Source of the DNA: Berberis thunbergii
Taxonomy: Eukaryota > Streptophyta > Magnoliopsida > Ranunculales > Berberidaceae
Assembly (NCBI GenBank): GCA_003290165.1
Contig: QNQO01007571.1
Span: forward strand, 1 to 64,000
Length of the DNA stretch: 64,000 bases
Direction of reading: 5' to 3'
In this document: positions 33,987 to 45,358 of the stretch, piece after piece
Layout: each line of letters begins with the position of its first letter
Position numbering within the stretch: position 1 is the first letter of the stretch
Notes under the pieces: generated by a model
Seen by the model: the letters and a program-made list of their open reading frames with translations, nothing else
What the model was told of the DNA's origin: nothing
The model's database searches: none
Program-made: the position numbers and the translations under genes

Positions 33987-35011
33987 ATGACTATTAAAAT
34001 TGATATGGCCAAGGATTACAATAAGGTTGAGTGGCCTTTTGTGCTCCAAATTCTGGAACAATTAGGATTTGCTGGAGGATGGATTCAAATGATTGAACAA
34101 TGCATTTCCACCTCATTACTGCAAGTTTTGCTTAATGGATCTCTTTTTCCTGTCATTAAACCCACTAGAGACATCCGACAAGGAGATCCGCTTTCTCCCT
34201 ACCTTTTTATTCTTGTGGCAGAAGCCCTATCCAAGCTTCTTGTTAAAGCAAAAAATGAGGGCCTGATCAAAGGCATCAAAATCAAGCGTCATTCCCTTTC
34301 TATCAGCAATTGTTGTACGCGGATGATCTCATGCCCTTTTGCAGGGCCTCAGTTACGGAGGCCCACTCTGTTAAGGACATCCTCCAACAATATTGCTTAG
34401 CTTCGGGTCAAGCAGTAAACTACGGCAAATCATAAGTTTGTTACAGCTCTAATGTTCACCCGAAACACACAAAATGATCACCAAAATTCTTGGATCAAAG
34501 TTGTATAACCTAAAGGAAAATACCTAGGCTCCCCTTGCTTCTATCCATTAATAAGGCATTTGATTTCCAGTTCCTGATCAACAAAGTCAACATGAAACTA
34601 TCGAGCTGGAAATAGAAAGTCTTTTCCCAGGCGGCAAGGACAGTCATGATTAAAGTTGTTTTAAACTCAATACCAATTTATACAATACAAACTTGCATTC
34701 CTCCCTACTCTATCACCACTAAATTGGACCATCTGGCCCGTAACTTCTGGTGGCAAGGTGCGGAAGACAATAAAGCCAAGCATATTTGCACTTGGGACCG
34801 CATCGCTATGCCTCGCCATCTTTGCGGCATCAATATTCCCCCTGCTAGAATCAAGAATTTAGCCTTAATGGCAAAAAAATTGTGGCAAGCCATTTCCTCA
34901 CCTCAAAACCTCCGGGTTGTTCAACTCAAAGTTTTGTATTCCAATAAAAGAACATTATTTAACTTTCCAAACCACCAAGTATCGCCTCCTATGCTTGGAA
35001 ATGCACCATGA
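33987..35011 (+). pseudogene. LINE-C reverse transcriptase core
   Basis: The frame 33987-34400 gives TIKIDMAKDYNKVEWPFVLQ with the first catalytic aspartate, then IRQGDPLSPYLFILVAEALS. One base is gained or lost just before LYADDL (34313-34330), which lies in the neighbouring frame. The thumb region ARNFWWQGAEDNKAKHICTW follows at 34646-35011. The original RT is therefore recognisable over its whole length but inactive. Confidence 0.8.
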
Positions 35012-35559
35012 CCACTCTATCGCATATGAAACACCATCTTATCTAGCAAGTTTTCTCGGGTGAACACATTGACTTCTAGCGAGATTGTTGGGTAAACTCA
35101 GCCTTTGTCTTGGCTGACTGCTTACCTTTCACTCTCTCCTAGATCTAGTATACTCCCCGCACCATCTCTGATCGCTGGCTGCATCCCCATAACAAGGAGA
35201 AACGGTGGAATACGGATTTAAAAATGTCTACGTTTCACGCTCTGGTGGCTCGAGATATTCTAGACATCACTATCAGACCATCAATGATTCCTGAAATAAC
35301 TCATTTGGCTGTTTGATAAAAAAAATGCATTTTCTCTGTCTGCAGTGCAACTCGAGATTTTACAATTACTGAACTTGAGAGCTCTACTTTCAGGGCCCTC
35401 ACCCTCAACTTTCGGGCTAAACATTACAGTGTACTTTATAGGATTAAAGCTCTCACGGGAGTTTTATTCCTCTGAAAAAATCAGCCAAAATATCCTCGTA
35501 GATTGATCTGATTCAAGCCCATCTCCAGTCAGCGCGGAACCATAAATTTGTTCAGAGTT

Positions 35560-36060
35560 GGCCCACTCCCCATGTTTTGGACCCAGGTACGATTATAGTA
35601 ACTTTCGATGCTTGTTTCTTTGATTCCTCCAAACAGAGAGCAATAGGTGTGTTTGTCGTTGATCTTCAAGGCCAAGTTCTAGCTTCAAAAGCCAGCCCAA
35701 TAGTGGAAAATGTTCTTGACAACACTATGACAGAGTGTTATGCAGCAGAGGCAACCCTTATACTAATTTAAACAAAACAGTGTAAGACATGTTTTCTTTT
35801 TGGTGATTCAGCGACACCTATTGATCTTCTTCATGATGAAGACTCTGATTCTTTGTTTGTTATGAATTGAGTTTGCAGTTCTATTATTAGTAATGTTAGA
35901 CGTATTTTATTTTTACTCCACTAATGGTAATGTAAGCATATTTGTAGAGACCTTAACTCAGAGGCTCACAACTTGGCAGCCATCGCATGATGAAAACTAT
36001 GTAATTGCACGTATTATTAATAAATTAAGCTATTGGCTTTAACAAAACAAAAAAAGTATA
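35560..36060 (+). pseudogene. LINE-C RNase H domain and 3' end
   Basis: IIVTFDACFFDSSKQRAIGV at 35585 is the first strand of an RNase H fold (catalytic Asp). ECYAAEATLILI is the helix with the acidic residue. FLFGDSATPIDLLHD follows after a stop, and CRDLNSEAHNLAAIA (about 35950) is the closing (R/K)-N-x-x-A-H motif. The same C-terminal pattern appears in LINE-D at 56.6-57.0 kb, so the two LINEs are related. Confidence 0.75.
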
Positions 36061-36244
36061 CAACTAGAGTTTGCAATGTTAAAACCTGCTTTATTTTATT
36101 TATCCAAATAGCATAGAATATACAAGAGTGTCAAGTTCATTATAGAATCTTGGTTTGTGCTTATAGTGTGGTTCTCCATAGCATAAAATAATTTCACCTA
36201 ACATGTGAATGGTAATCAGATAGTAATGCATGAATGTAATACTA
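36061..36244. other. Short unassigned spacer
   Basis: DNA between the LINE-C tail and CACTA-2, ending in the CTA target triplet (36242-36244). On the minus strand it continues the sequence interrupted at 42841. No gene is recognised. Confidence 0.4.
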
Positions 36245-37554
36245 CACTACAAAAAAAATGGAAATCAGCCACGGCTAAAAATCGTCGCTGATTGAGTTAA
36301 AACCGTCGCTAACAGTAATCAGCGATGGCACACCAACCGTCGCTATCACGTAGCTACATTTATCGTCGCTATTTGATTCAGTGACGGCAAAATAACCGTA
36401 GCTAATTAGCCACGGCATACAACCGTCACTAAAGTGAAACTAATCCGTAGCTAACTGATTTTTAAAAAAAAAAATTAAAATATTTTATATTAGCGACGGC
36501 AAAATATTGTCGCTAATTGATTTTTGTAAAAAAAAATTTAACATTTTTTTATTTTAGCGACGGCATTTTGGTCGTGGCTAAATGTTTTTTAAAAAAAAAT
36601 TTAAAATTTTTTTATTTTAGCGACGGCAATTTGACCGTGGCTAACTCATTATTAAAAAAAAAATTTAATTTTTTTTATTTTTGCGACGGCCTTTTAGCCG
36701 TGGCTAACTGATTTTTAAAAAAAGTTTAAAATTTTTTTATTTTAGCGACGGTAATTTGGCCGTGGCTAACTGATTTTTAAAAAAAAATTTAAATTTTTTA
36801 TTTTAGCGACGGCAGGTTGGCCGTGGCTAACTGATTTAAAAAAAAAAGATTAAAATTTTTTTATTTTAGCGATGGCAGTTTGGCCGTGGCTAACTGATTT
36901 TTTAAAAAATTTAAATTTTTTTTATTTTAGCAACGGCATTTTAGCCGTGGCTAACCGATTTTTTAAAAAAAATTAAAATTTTTTTAAAGAAAATTAAAAT
37001 TTTTTTAAAGAAAATTAAAATTTTTTATTGTAGCGACGGCATTTTAGCCGTGGCTAAATGGTATTTAAAAAATGATTTTTTATATTAGCGACGGCCAGAT
37101 TGCCGTGGATAACAAAATAAAATTGAAAAATGAATTTTTTATATTTAAATTATATTTATTTTAAAATTAGCATATACTTTTTTTGTCATTATATTAATTT
37201 AAAAATTTGGCAAATTATAAACATCTTAAACCTGAACAAAATTAAATTAATTTTCATATACTCAATAAATTGTCCATCACAAAAAAATACAATCCCAAAT
37301 ACTGTCAACCTCAAATTGAGATAACTACATAAAACAAAATTGTGATCGTCCATGGGACATAAAACAAAATTTTACATACAATAATTGCACACAGTTGCTG
37401 TGAACAAAATTCCTTTATAGTAATAAATGCTCTCCCAAGGAACAAAATTCCTTGATAGTAATAAATACTCTCTAGTCGCAAAATACACAACGAACAAAAT
37501 TAGGCATATGATGGCAGTGACAAAAGGCCCATAGCAAGCATTTATGCAACTTAC

Positions 37555-37858
37555 CATTGGTGTTGAAGAGCAAGAACAACACTGCTATGAACCAAATTAC
37601 TGGACTGATTCCTACAACAACTTTGAAATCTTCTTCAAGTGATCTGTTGATGTATTTTTGAAAATCAAATTTATTCGCGCTTTGGGGGACCAAATGTGCC
37701 TGTCAATCACAAACAACATCTATTACTCAGTAAATCTATAAAATTCGTACAAGTAACTCACTTTTACGAAGGATAGGACTTACCATTATAAATCCATGTC
37801 TCAGAGTCAAATAATCGACCTTGAGGACAGATCGAAAGAACTGTCTAAAGAAGCATGC
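37555..37858 (-). pseudogene. MLO exons captured by CACTA-2
   Basis: MLO proteins are seven-helix plasma-membrane, calmodulin-binding proteins; some are powdery-mildew susceptibility factors. Minus-strand exon 37858-37784 (after tttcag, before gtaag) reads [20 protein letters not shown] then HGFIM. Exon 37699-37555 (after gacag, before gtaag) reads [20 protein letters not shown], then [20 protein letters not shown] and LFLLFNTN. They are consecutive MLO exons with the intron retained and no lesion in these 73 codons. No other MLO exon was recognised. Confidence 0.9.
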
Positions 37859-38575
37859 CTGAAACAATAAGCAACCTGCTGTTAGCTAGCTAGATTAATC
37901 ATTCATGCTTATAATAATTGGACTTATTCATGAAGCATGAAGCAGTCATGGCTATCCAATTTAAGAATGGCCTCCAATTTGTTGATTCACAAGTCAAACT
38001 CTGTCTTGTTCAATTTGTTGGTTTCAAGGCCACAAAGCTCGACCTGAGTGAATTGGCTTTGAAGCCAGGGATCCGAAACAATAACACCCATAAAAGTAGA
38101 CATTTTAGCCAATATTTACCAACCTGAACAATCCCACCATGAACAAACAAATAGCACACTATAAGGATCTCAAACACACAATGAAAATAAAAATTCAGAT
38201 CCAATTTCTTATAAAACAAAACACAATTGAATCAACACGTAAATGAAGAAATAAAACTGATTTGGGGACAGAACCTCGCGAAGAGGAAAGAACAGGAGCC
38301 GACCAACCCCTGATCAGTGAATGCCATTTGAAAACCCTAAAATTCCTTCAAGATTGGCCTCATGGGGTTGTTGAAAACTGTGGATTCTTTGTGGGTTTTA
38401 ATGTTTTGCTTTGCTAAAAAAGGGGAAAAAAATCTACACAGGTTTGAAGAAGAAGAATAAGAAGATCGAGGACATCTAAATAAGAAGAAGGATCTTACCT
38501 AAAAAAATTGGTGATGATGGAGTTAATCGAAGTCTTTCGGTTGAAATAAGAACTGGAGTCTTGGTTCTCTCACAC
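37859..38575. other. CACTA-2 interior without recognised gene
   Basis: Intermediate-GC sequence between the MLO exons and the inverted repeat. Small frames at 37918-38127 (plus) and 38010-38219 (minus) overlap. 38270-38520 is purine-rich and gene-like in composition (possibly a captured 5' exon or leader), but no family is recognised. Confidence 0.35.
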
Positions 38576-38839
38576 CGTGGCTAATCTCTTTAGTGTTTAA
38601 TATTTTTTTTATAAACACCAATTAGGCACGGCAATTGGCCGTAGCTAATCTCTTTAGTTTTTAAATTTTTTTTAGCTAACCAATTAGCAACGGTTTGTTG
38701 CCCTCGCTAATATAAAAAATGAAAAACGAATTAGCCACGGCAATTTGTCGTGGCTAATCTCTTTATTGTTTAATATTTTTTTAAACCAATTGGGCGTAGC
38801 TAATCTCTTTAGTGTTAATTTTTTTTTAAAACCAATTAG

Positions 38840-39960
38840 TCTATGATGTTATTTGATCTAATCTGATGTTCTTTGATTTTTTTTAATCTGATCTTCTTTG
38901 ATCTAATATTCTTGGATCTTCTCTGATCTGATCTTATTTGATATGATCTTCTGTGGTCTTCATTGATCTTTTTTTATCTGATCTGATCTTCTTTGATCTT
39001 CTTTTATCTGATATTCTTTTATCTTCTTTGATCTTCTTTATCTTATTTGATCTAATCTGATCTGATCTGATATTCTTTGATCTTATCTGATTTTATTTGA
39101 TTTGATCTTTTTCGATCGGATCTTCTTTGATCTTCTTTGAACTGATACTCTCTGATCTGATAATCTTTCATCTAATGTTCTTTGATCTGATCCCATATTT
39201 TTTTATCTGAACTTCTTTGATCCCATCTTCTTTGATCTGATCTTCTTTTATCTTTTTTGAACTTCTTTGATTTGATCTTTTTTTATCTGATCTGATCTTA
39301 TTTGATATTCTTTGATGTTATTTGATTTGATCTTCTTTGATCGGATATTCTTTGAACTTCTTTGATCTGATATGATATTTTTTTATCTGATCTTCTTTGA
39401 TATTTTTTTATCTGTTCTTCTTTGATATTTTTTTATCTGATCTTATATTTTTTGATCTGATATTATTTGATCTTCCTTGATCTGATCTGATCTGATCTGA
39501 TCTTCTTGATCTGATCTGATATTCTTTTATCTTATTTGATCTGATCTGATATTTTTTATCTTATTTGATCTGATCTGATATTTTTTATCTTATTTGATCT
39601 GATCTTCTTTGATATGATCTTATGTGATCTTCATTGATCTGATCTAATCTTCTTTGATGTTCTTTTATCTAATATTCTTTGATCTTCTTTGATCTTATCT
39701 AATATTCTCTGATCTTCTTCTATCTTCTTTGATCGGATCTTCTTTGAACTAATATTCTTTGATCTGATCTTCTTTGATTTTTGTTGATCTGATGTTCTTT
39801 GATATTTTTTGATCTGATCTAATATGATCTTTTTTGATATGATATTCTTTGATCCCATCTTCTTTGATCTAATATTCTTTTATCTTCTTTGAACTTATTT
39901 GATCTGATATGATCTTCTTTGAACTTCTTTGATCTGATCTGATCTGATATTCTCTAACCG
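38840..39960 (+). repeat. GATC-rich short-period array, plus orientation
   Basis: About 1.1 kb built almost wholly from the words gatct, gatctgatct, tctttgatct and variants (tgatcttctttgatctgat), with irregular periods of 5 and 10-12 bases. A shorter reverse-complement array (agatcagatcaaagaagatc) lies at 40320-40690. No open frame of significance; it expands one arm of the inverted repeat. Confidence 0.85.
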
Positions 39961-41345
39961 GGTTGAAAGGCAATGGGTTATTGGTGATTTTATCCAGTTT
40001 ATAAATATATAGCTATTTTCTTTATATAATTAAAAAAAAATAATTAGCTACGGTAGAGAACCGTGGCTATAAAACTCATTAGCCACGACACTTTGCCGTC
40101 GCTAAGATAAAAATTTTAATATAAAAAAAAAGGTTTCATTTGCGAGATTCGAACCCGGGTCGCCTGAGTAAAAGCCAGTTCTCCTAACCGGAATGGAAGG
40201 TAATGGGTTATTGGTGATTTTATCCAGTTTATAAATACATATCTATGTTTTATATAATTAAAAAAAAGAATTAGCTACGGTAGAGAACCTTGGCTACTGA
40301 GTTTTATTTATCAGATAAAAGAAGATAAAAGAATATCAGATAAAAGAAGATCAGATCAGATCAAAGAAGATCAATGAAGACCACAGAAGATCATATCAAA
40401 TAAGATCAGATCAGATCAAATAAGATCAAAAAAGATTAGATCAAAGAATATCAAAAAAGATCAAAAGAGTTCAAAGAAAATCAAAGAAGTTCAAATCAAA
40501 GAAAATGAGATAAAAGAAGATCAGATCAGATCAGATAAGATCAAATAAGATGAGATCAAGGAAGATAAAAAAGATCAGATCAAAGAAGATCAGAGAAGAT
40601 CTAAGAATATTAGATCAAAGAAGATCAGATCAAATCAGATCAGATCAAAAAAATCAAAGAACATCAGATCAGATCAAATGACATCATAGACTAATTGGTT
40701 TAAAAAAAAAATTAACACTAAAGAGATTAGCTACGGCCAATTGGTTTAAAAAAATATTAAACAGTAAAGAGATTTGCCAATTGTCGTGGCTAATTCGTTT
40801 TTCATTTTTTATATTAGCGAGGGCAACAAACCGTTGCTAATTGGTTAGCTAAAAAAAAATTAAAAACTAAAGAGATTAGCTACGGCCAATTGCCGTGCCT
40901 AATTGGTTTTTATAAAAAAAAAAATATAACTCATTAGCCACGACACTTTGCCGTCGCTAAGATAAAAATTTTAATATAAAAAAAAGGTTTCATTGGCGAG
41001 ATTCGAACCCGAGTCGCCTGAGTAAAAGCCAATTCTCCTAACCGGACTAGAAGGTAATGGGTTATTAGTGATTTTATCCAGTTTATAAATATATATCTAT
41101 TATTTTTATATAATTAAAAAATAATAATTAGCTATGGTAGAGAACCGTGGCTACTGAGTTTTATTTATAAAACTCAGTTAGCCACGACACTTTGTCGTCG
41201 CTAATATAAAAATTTTAATTTAATAAAAAAATTTCATTAGTGGGATTCAATCCGGGTCGCCTATGTGAAAGCTAGATCTCCTAACCCGGCTGGACGGAAA
41301 TGTGTTATTAGTGATTTTATCCAGTTTATAAATATATAGCGATTT
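39955..41345. repeat. Direct repeats of about 230-240 bp with tRNA-like 3' motif
   Basis: The unit 'ctaaccgg ... gtgattttatccagtttataaata ... tagccacgacactttg ... ttcgaacccgggtcgcctgag' occurs from 39955, from 40184 (cut by the GATC array), before 41037, and from 41281. On the minus strand the end of each unit reads like a tRNA anticodon-arm plus T-arm (gggttcgaatctc, a B-box match at about 40147-40160 and 40998-41012). No complete cloverleaf was found, so I do not call a tRNA gene. Confidence 0.6.
40320..40690 (-). repeat. GATC-rich array, inverted counterpart
   Basis: Same 5/10-base words as the array at 38840-39960 but on the opposite strand and about one third as long. Together they form the inner arms of the inverted repeat. 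Confidence 0.85.
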
Positions 41346-42843
41346 TGCTATATATAATTTAAAAAAAATTCACATTTAGCTACGATATTTTGACCGTGGC
41401 TAACAAAAAAAAATTGTAAACGTTAGCTACGGCCCTAGTGCCGTCGCTATATTGGTTTCTTATAATTGTTTTTAAAAAATGCATTAGCGACAGTATTTAA
41501 ACCGTGGCTAACAAAATAAATTTTTTTAAACATTAGCTATGACCCTACAACCGTCGGTACGTTGTTTTCTTACAATATTTGTAAATTTTTTCTTTTGAAA
41601 AATCACATTAGCTACGGCTCTCAAGCCGTCGCTAGCGTGTTTACATATATTTTTTAAAAAAACACAAAAAACCTTAGCTACGGCTAGTTAACCGTCGCTA
41701 ATTAGTTTGTTATATATATTTTTTTAAAATCACGTTAGCTACGGTTCGCCTACTGTCGCTAAGCTTTTTTTGTATTTTTTTTAAATCACATTAGCTACGG
41801 TTTTCAAGCCGTCACTAAGGTCTTTTAATATATTTTTTTTAAAATCACAAAAAAATCTTAGCTACGGGTGTATTACTGTCGCTAATTAGTTTAATATATT
41901 TTTAAAAAAATCATGTTAGCTACGGTTATACTACTGTCGGTAAGCTCTTTTTAAATTTTTTTTTTTTTAAATCACATTAGCTACGGTCGTCAAGCCGTCG
42001 CTAAGGTCGTTTTATAATTTTTTTTTAAATCACAAAAAATCTTAGCTATGGGTTGCTTACCGTCGCTAATTAGTTTAATATATATATATATTTTTTTTTA
42101 AAATTCATGTTAGCTACGGTTAGGAAACCGTCGCTAAGCTATTTTTAATTTTTTTTAGTTTTTAAAAAATCACATTAGCTACGGTTTGCAAGCCGTCGCT
42201 AATAGTTTTTCATATATATATTTTTTTAAATCACATTAGCTACGGGCTTCAAGCTGTCGCTAAGGTCTTTTAATAAATTTTTTTTTTAAATCACAAAAAA
42301 ATCTTAGCTACGGGTGTCTTACCGTCGCTAATAAGTTTAATATATATATTTTTTTAAATTCATATTAGCTACGGTTAGACAACCGTCGCTACGCTATTTT
42401 TTTATTTTTTTTGTTTTTAAAAAATCACATTAGCTACGGTTTCCAAGCCGTCTCTAATAGTTTTTCATATATATATTTTTTTAAATCACAAAAAAACATA
42501 GCTACGGTTATTATGTCGTCGCTAAGGTGTTTTCAAATTTTTTTTTAAATCACAGAAACATTAGCTACGGTTGTATGACCGTCGCTGATTTGTTTGTTAT
42601 ATTTTAAAAAAAAATCACGTTAGCGATGGTTTTTGGACCGTAGCTAACAAAAAAATTTCTAAACATTAGCTACGGTCAGAAAACCGTCGCTAATGTCCGT
42701 ATTAGCGACAGTTTTTACCCGTCGCAAAATGATTAGCGACGGTTAAGTTGATTTATGTATCGAAAACCGTTGCAGAAATTTTAGCGACGGTTTATTGCCG
42801 TCGCTAATTGCCGTAGCTAATTTTGCTTTTTTTTGTAGTGCTA

Positions 42844-42958
42844 TGACGTACCTAGAATGACTATATCTATCCCATTCCTCTAAAAGAGAGCGAGTCGGCT
42901 CATCCACAATCACTCCATTAGTGGCCATTTTAGGTGTTTGGGTCTTTGTCTCTGCCAT
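42844..42958 (-). CDS. Possible small first exon interrupted downstream by CACTA-2
   Basis: From an ATG at 42958 the minus strand reads MAETKTQTPKMATNGVIVDE then PTRSLLEEWDRYSHSR, followed by gtacgt, a good splice-donor match. CACTA-2 begins a few bases later, so it would sit in the first intron. Without the insertion the frame runs only nine more codons. No family is recognised and no later exon was found, so this may be a chance frame. Confidence 0.3.
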
Positions 42959-43757
42959 CTAAAAACAAATATCTGGGTTTTGGCTGTTGATGAGGTCCTT
43001 TACATTCTGAACCATAAAGAAGGTGGATATTTCCCTATAGTTGCATGAAAGAGTCATTTAGTTCGATGTGGCTTTTGAGGAAAAGCGAACTTATTTGAGC
43101 AAGGAATTACATCAAAAGCAGGGGAGGGATGTCACACTTTGTTCACTTTCAAGCATCACTTGGTTTTGCTTTTCCTTCATCACAACTGCCTCATCTTAAC
43201 TAGAAGAGAATCCAACACACTCAATACTTCGGCAATTTGTTAGAAAATAACTTTTAGCCCGGATAATGTAAGTGAATCCAACACACTCAACATGTGTTAC
43301 AATCTGAGGATTTTTAACGGAAAAAACACTTTTACTTCCCTTTTAGGATTTGGTTCCTATGAACCAAACCATAAATGAGGTGAAACAATAAATCTCTCAC
43401 CATTTTTCTCTCATGGCTCCATCACTTTTCTATTTTCCTTTAAGATGCTGTGACTTTTCACTATTAAGCTATTTTTATGACTATCTTATGCCCAACTCTA
43501 TACCTTTATCTTTGACACTTTATTCGTAATAAAGTTGAGGGGTTGATTTGTCCCCAAAAGTTACACTTATTTCTATTTGGGTGCCAATATTAACTATAAT
43601 TAGGTGCCATTTTAACCGTGGATTATAGGGAGTCATTAGCCACTTTGTTTTCCTCAATACCTTTTCCACCACAAGTCAACCTCATACAACATATTGTTAT
43701 ACTTATAAATCAAAAGGATGAATTATAATACCTTTGTTTAAAAGTTCGTTTATTTCG
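42959..43757. other. No gene recognised
   Basis: AT-rich unique-looking DNA between CACTA-2 and the MULE-3 target site. The motif 'gaatccaacacactcaa' occurs twice (about 43209 and 43272). Nothing coding is evident. Confidence 0.45.
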
Positions 43758-43766
43758 ATTATAGTA

Positions 43767-44240
43767 CAATAATTCTAGCTGGCCTGGGTCGAGCGCCTAG
43801 GTCACTGCCTGGACACTCCTTGGCACGTGCGCCTGGGAGGGTCCAAGGCACATGCTGCTCATTTGGAGGGAGTTTCAGCAAATCTCATTTTCTCCTCATT
43901 TTCACTTTTGGTTTTGGTTTTTGGCTCCAAACAAGAAACAAGAAACCAAAGCAAATCTCATTTCCTCCTCCTCACTGCTCAGATCTCCATCGCACCTCCC
44001 TCCCCATCGTCGACTCCACCGAATCCACGTTCCCTCGAACAAGAAGTCCCCATTCGAAAAGCTTCAATCCATCTCTCAAAACTACAAAGGTAAGTGTCTC
44101 TTTGATTTATTGTAGATTTCTTCTTGTGGGTTTCTAGATCTAGGGTTGTACTCATTTTTCGTGTTGATTTCAAAGGGTGGGGTTCTAGATCTAGATCTAG
44201 GGTTTCTGATTTTAACTCATTTGACAAACAAAAACTGTTT
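43767..44240 (+). repeat. MULE-3 left terminal inverted repeat
   Basis: Matches 51193-51680 in reverse complement. It ends 'caaacaaaaactgttt'. Like the right arm it contains a splice-donor-like aaag|gtaagtg (44089) downstream of a T/C-rich leader, so either TIR could start a transcript directed into the element. Confidence 0.88.
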
Positions 44241-45358
44241 CTGCATTATACTTTGTTACATGAATATACTTTTTTTGGAAATGTGGATATTAAATGTGGG
44301 TTTAGGAGTTCCAACTTGAGAGTTATGCAAAATGGTAAACTAGGGTGGATGATGATTGGATTGAAATGGCGCATAATTGAAAGGGTGTTGGATTGTTGTC
44401 ATTGCTTTGTTGAGTTCCACTGGCATAACTATTTTACAGGGTGGCTAGGAGCACAATATGCAGAAAACTTCATTCTAGGAGCACAATATGCAGAAAACTT
44501 CATTTTCAGACATAAATACCTAAATTCCATTGTGACTTCCACAAAGTCACAACATTTACAGCATTTATCCATTGTAACATCAAAAAAGTCAGACATAAAT
44601 AGACATACCTAAATTCCATCATTCAATAAACCATAAACACATAAATAGACTCAACTTCACAGAATTTTCAGCAACTTCACAGAATTTTCAGCAAATTCAC
44701 AGCATTTTCAGCAACTTCACAGCATTTTCAGCATCTTCACAGCATTTTCATTTTCATTTTCATTTTCAGCAACTTCACAACATTTTCAGCATCTTCATAG
44801 CATTTTCAGCATCTTGACAACATTTTCATTTTCAGCAACTCATCATTCAACATTTTCATCAATTCTTCATTCAGCAACTCATCATTTTCATCATTCAGCA
44901 GCCTGACCTCCTATATATATCATAGAAGAAGCAAAAAAATGAGTCCTTACACAACCTCTTAGTTATTCTTGATTGTTTATGGAATGATGAAACTAGCCCT
45001 TTAGGGAATGTTTAAGTCATGTTTAAACATATGTTTAAGTTGACTGTCACTAATAAACTTACAATGACTGCCACTGATCTGCATCATTTTGAATTCACAA
45101 CCACCTATAGTCATTGTTTGAAGGTGGTGCCTTCAAAAATAAATAAATAAAATATAAATAATTGCACTGGAAAAATAACATTCATTATCTAAGAAATAGT
45201 GCGACCTCTTGGTTTATGTACCTGTGACATCCACAAAATCTATTCATCCATGAATGAGATTGGAATACCAGATTGTGAACCCATTGTTTCATCCTTCAAG
45301 TTGACAAATACAAATCATAAGTGAATAATCACAAGTGATAGTACGCATCAGTAAATAT
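44241..45358 (+). repeat. MULE-3 internal direct duplication, copy 1
   Basis: Aligns throughout with 46262-47339 (start 'gcattatactttgttacatgaatatac', end 'gtgatagtacgc'). It includes an array of 'ttcacagcattttcagcaac' units at 44650-44900 whose copy number differs between the duplicates, and the frame GWLGAQYAENFILGAQYAEN. No protein family is recognised. Confidence 0.85.

Larger units (their letters stand above)
24290..36060 (+). mobile_element. LINE-C: 5'-truncated L1-type retrotransposon split by CACTA-1
   Basis: Plus-strand LINE remains occupy 24290-25323 and 33632-36060. The first piece is endonuclease (AIFVYGEPNPSLIVWKN, LDCILVSTELMDCFPL, LLCWNKRDFSNIK). The second is RT (MGSHKASGPDDFHAFFFKKH, IKIDMAKDYNKVEWPF, RQGDPLSPYLFILVAEALSK, LYADDL at about 34315 after a one-base shift), thumb (IKVVLNSIPIYTIQTCIPP) and RNase H. 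It ends in an A-rich tail at about 36043-36056. The 5' truncation inside the endonuclease is typical of LINE insertion. No TSD was identified. Confidence 0.82.
38576..40937. repeat. Large imperfect inverted repeat in CACTA-2
   Basis: The arm beginning at about 38576 (cgtggctaat, then ccaattaggcacgg, gccctcgctaatat, agtctatgatgt and the GATC-rich array) is matched in reverse complement by the arm ending at about 40937 (the array 40320-40690, then acatcatagact, atattagcgagggc, ccgtgcctaattgg). The arms match over roughly 300 bp outside the array and continue into it, with a spacer near 39960-40310. A transcript across it could fold into a long hairpin. Confidence 0.75.
36245..42840. mobile_element. 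CACTA-2: 6.6-kb non-autonomous CACTA element, TSD CTA
   Basis: Starts CACTACAAAAAAAATG and ends, inverted, with CACTACAAAAAAAAGC. The triplet CTA flanks both sides (36242-36244, 42841-42843). Both arms are filled with dozens of subterminal repeats of the form (t)agc(g/t)acgg...ccgt(c/g)gcta, palindromic words 15-50 bases apart separated by A/T runs (36262-37110 and 40040-42835). Such arrays are the usual TNPA-type binding platforms of CACTA elements. No transposase is encoded. The interior holds MLO exons, a large inverted repeat and a GATC-rich array. Confidence 0.9.

Noticed and set aside
33976..34400. Possible intact host reverse transcriptase or telomerase gene
   Set aside because: Motifs are LINE-type (RQGDPLSPYLF, YADD) and the frame is broken before YADD; it belongs to LINE-C.
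24270..36060. Target-site duplication for LINE-C
   Set aside because: No matching 7-20-bp words were found next to the tail at 36056 and the start near 24285; the 5' junction with LINE-B is unclear.
38840..39960. CRISPR-like or regulatory array
   Set aside because: Units are 5-12 bases with no unique spacers, in a eukaryotic transposon; this is simple-sequence expansion.
40140..40190. Possible tRNA gene on the minus strand
   Set aside because: Only an anticodon-arm/T-arm-like stretch is present; no acceptor stem or D-arm could be paired.
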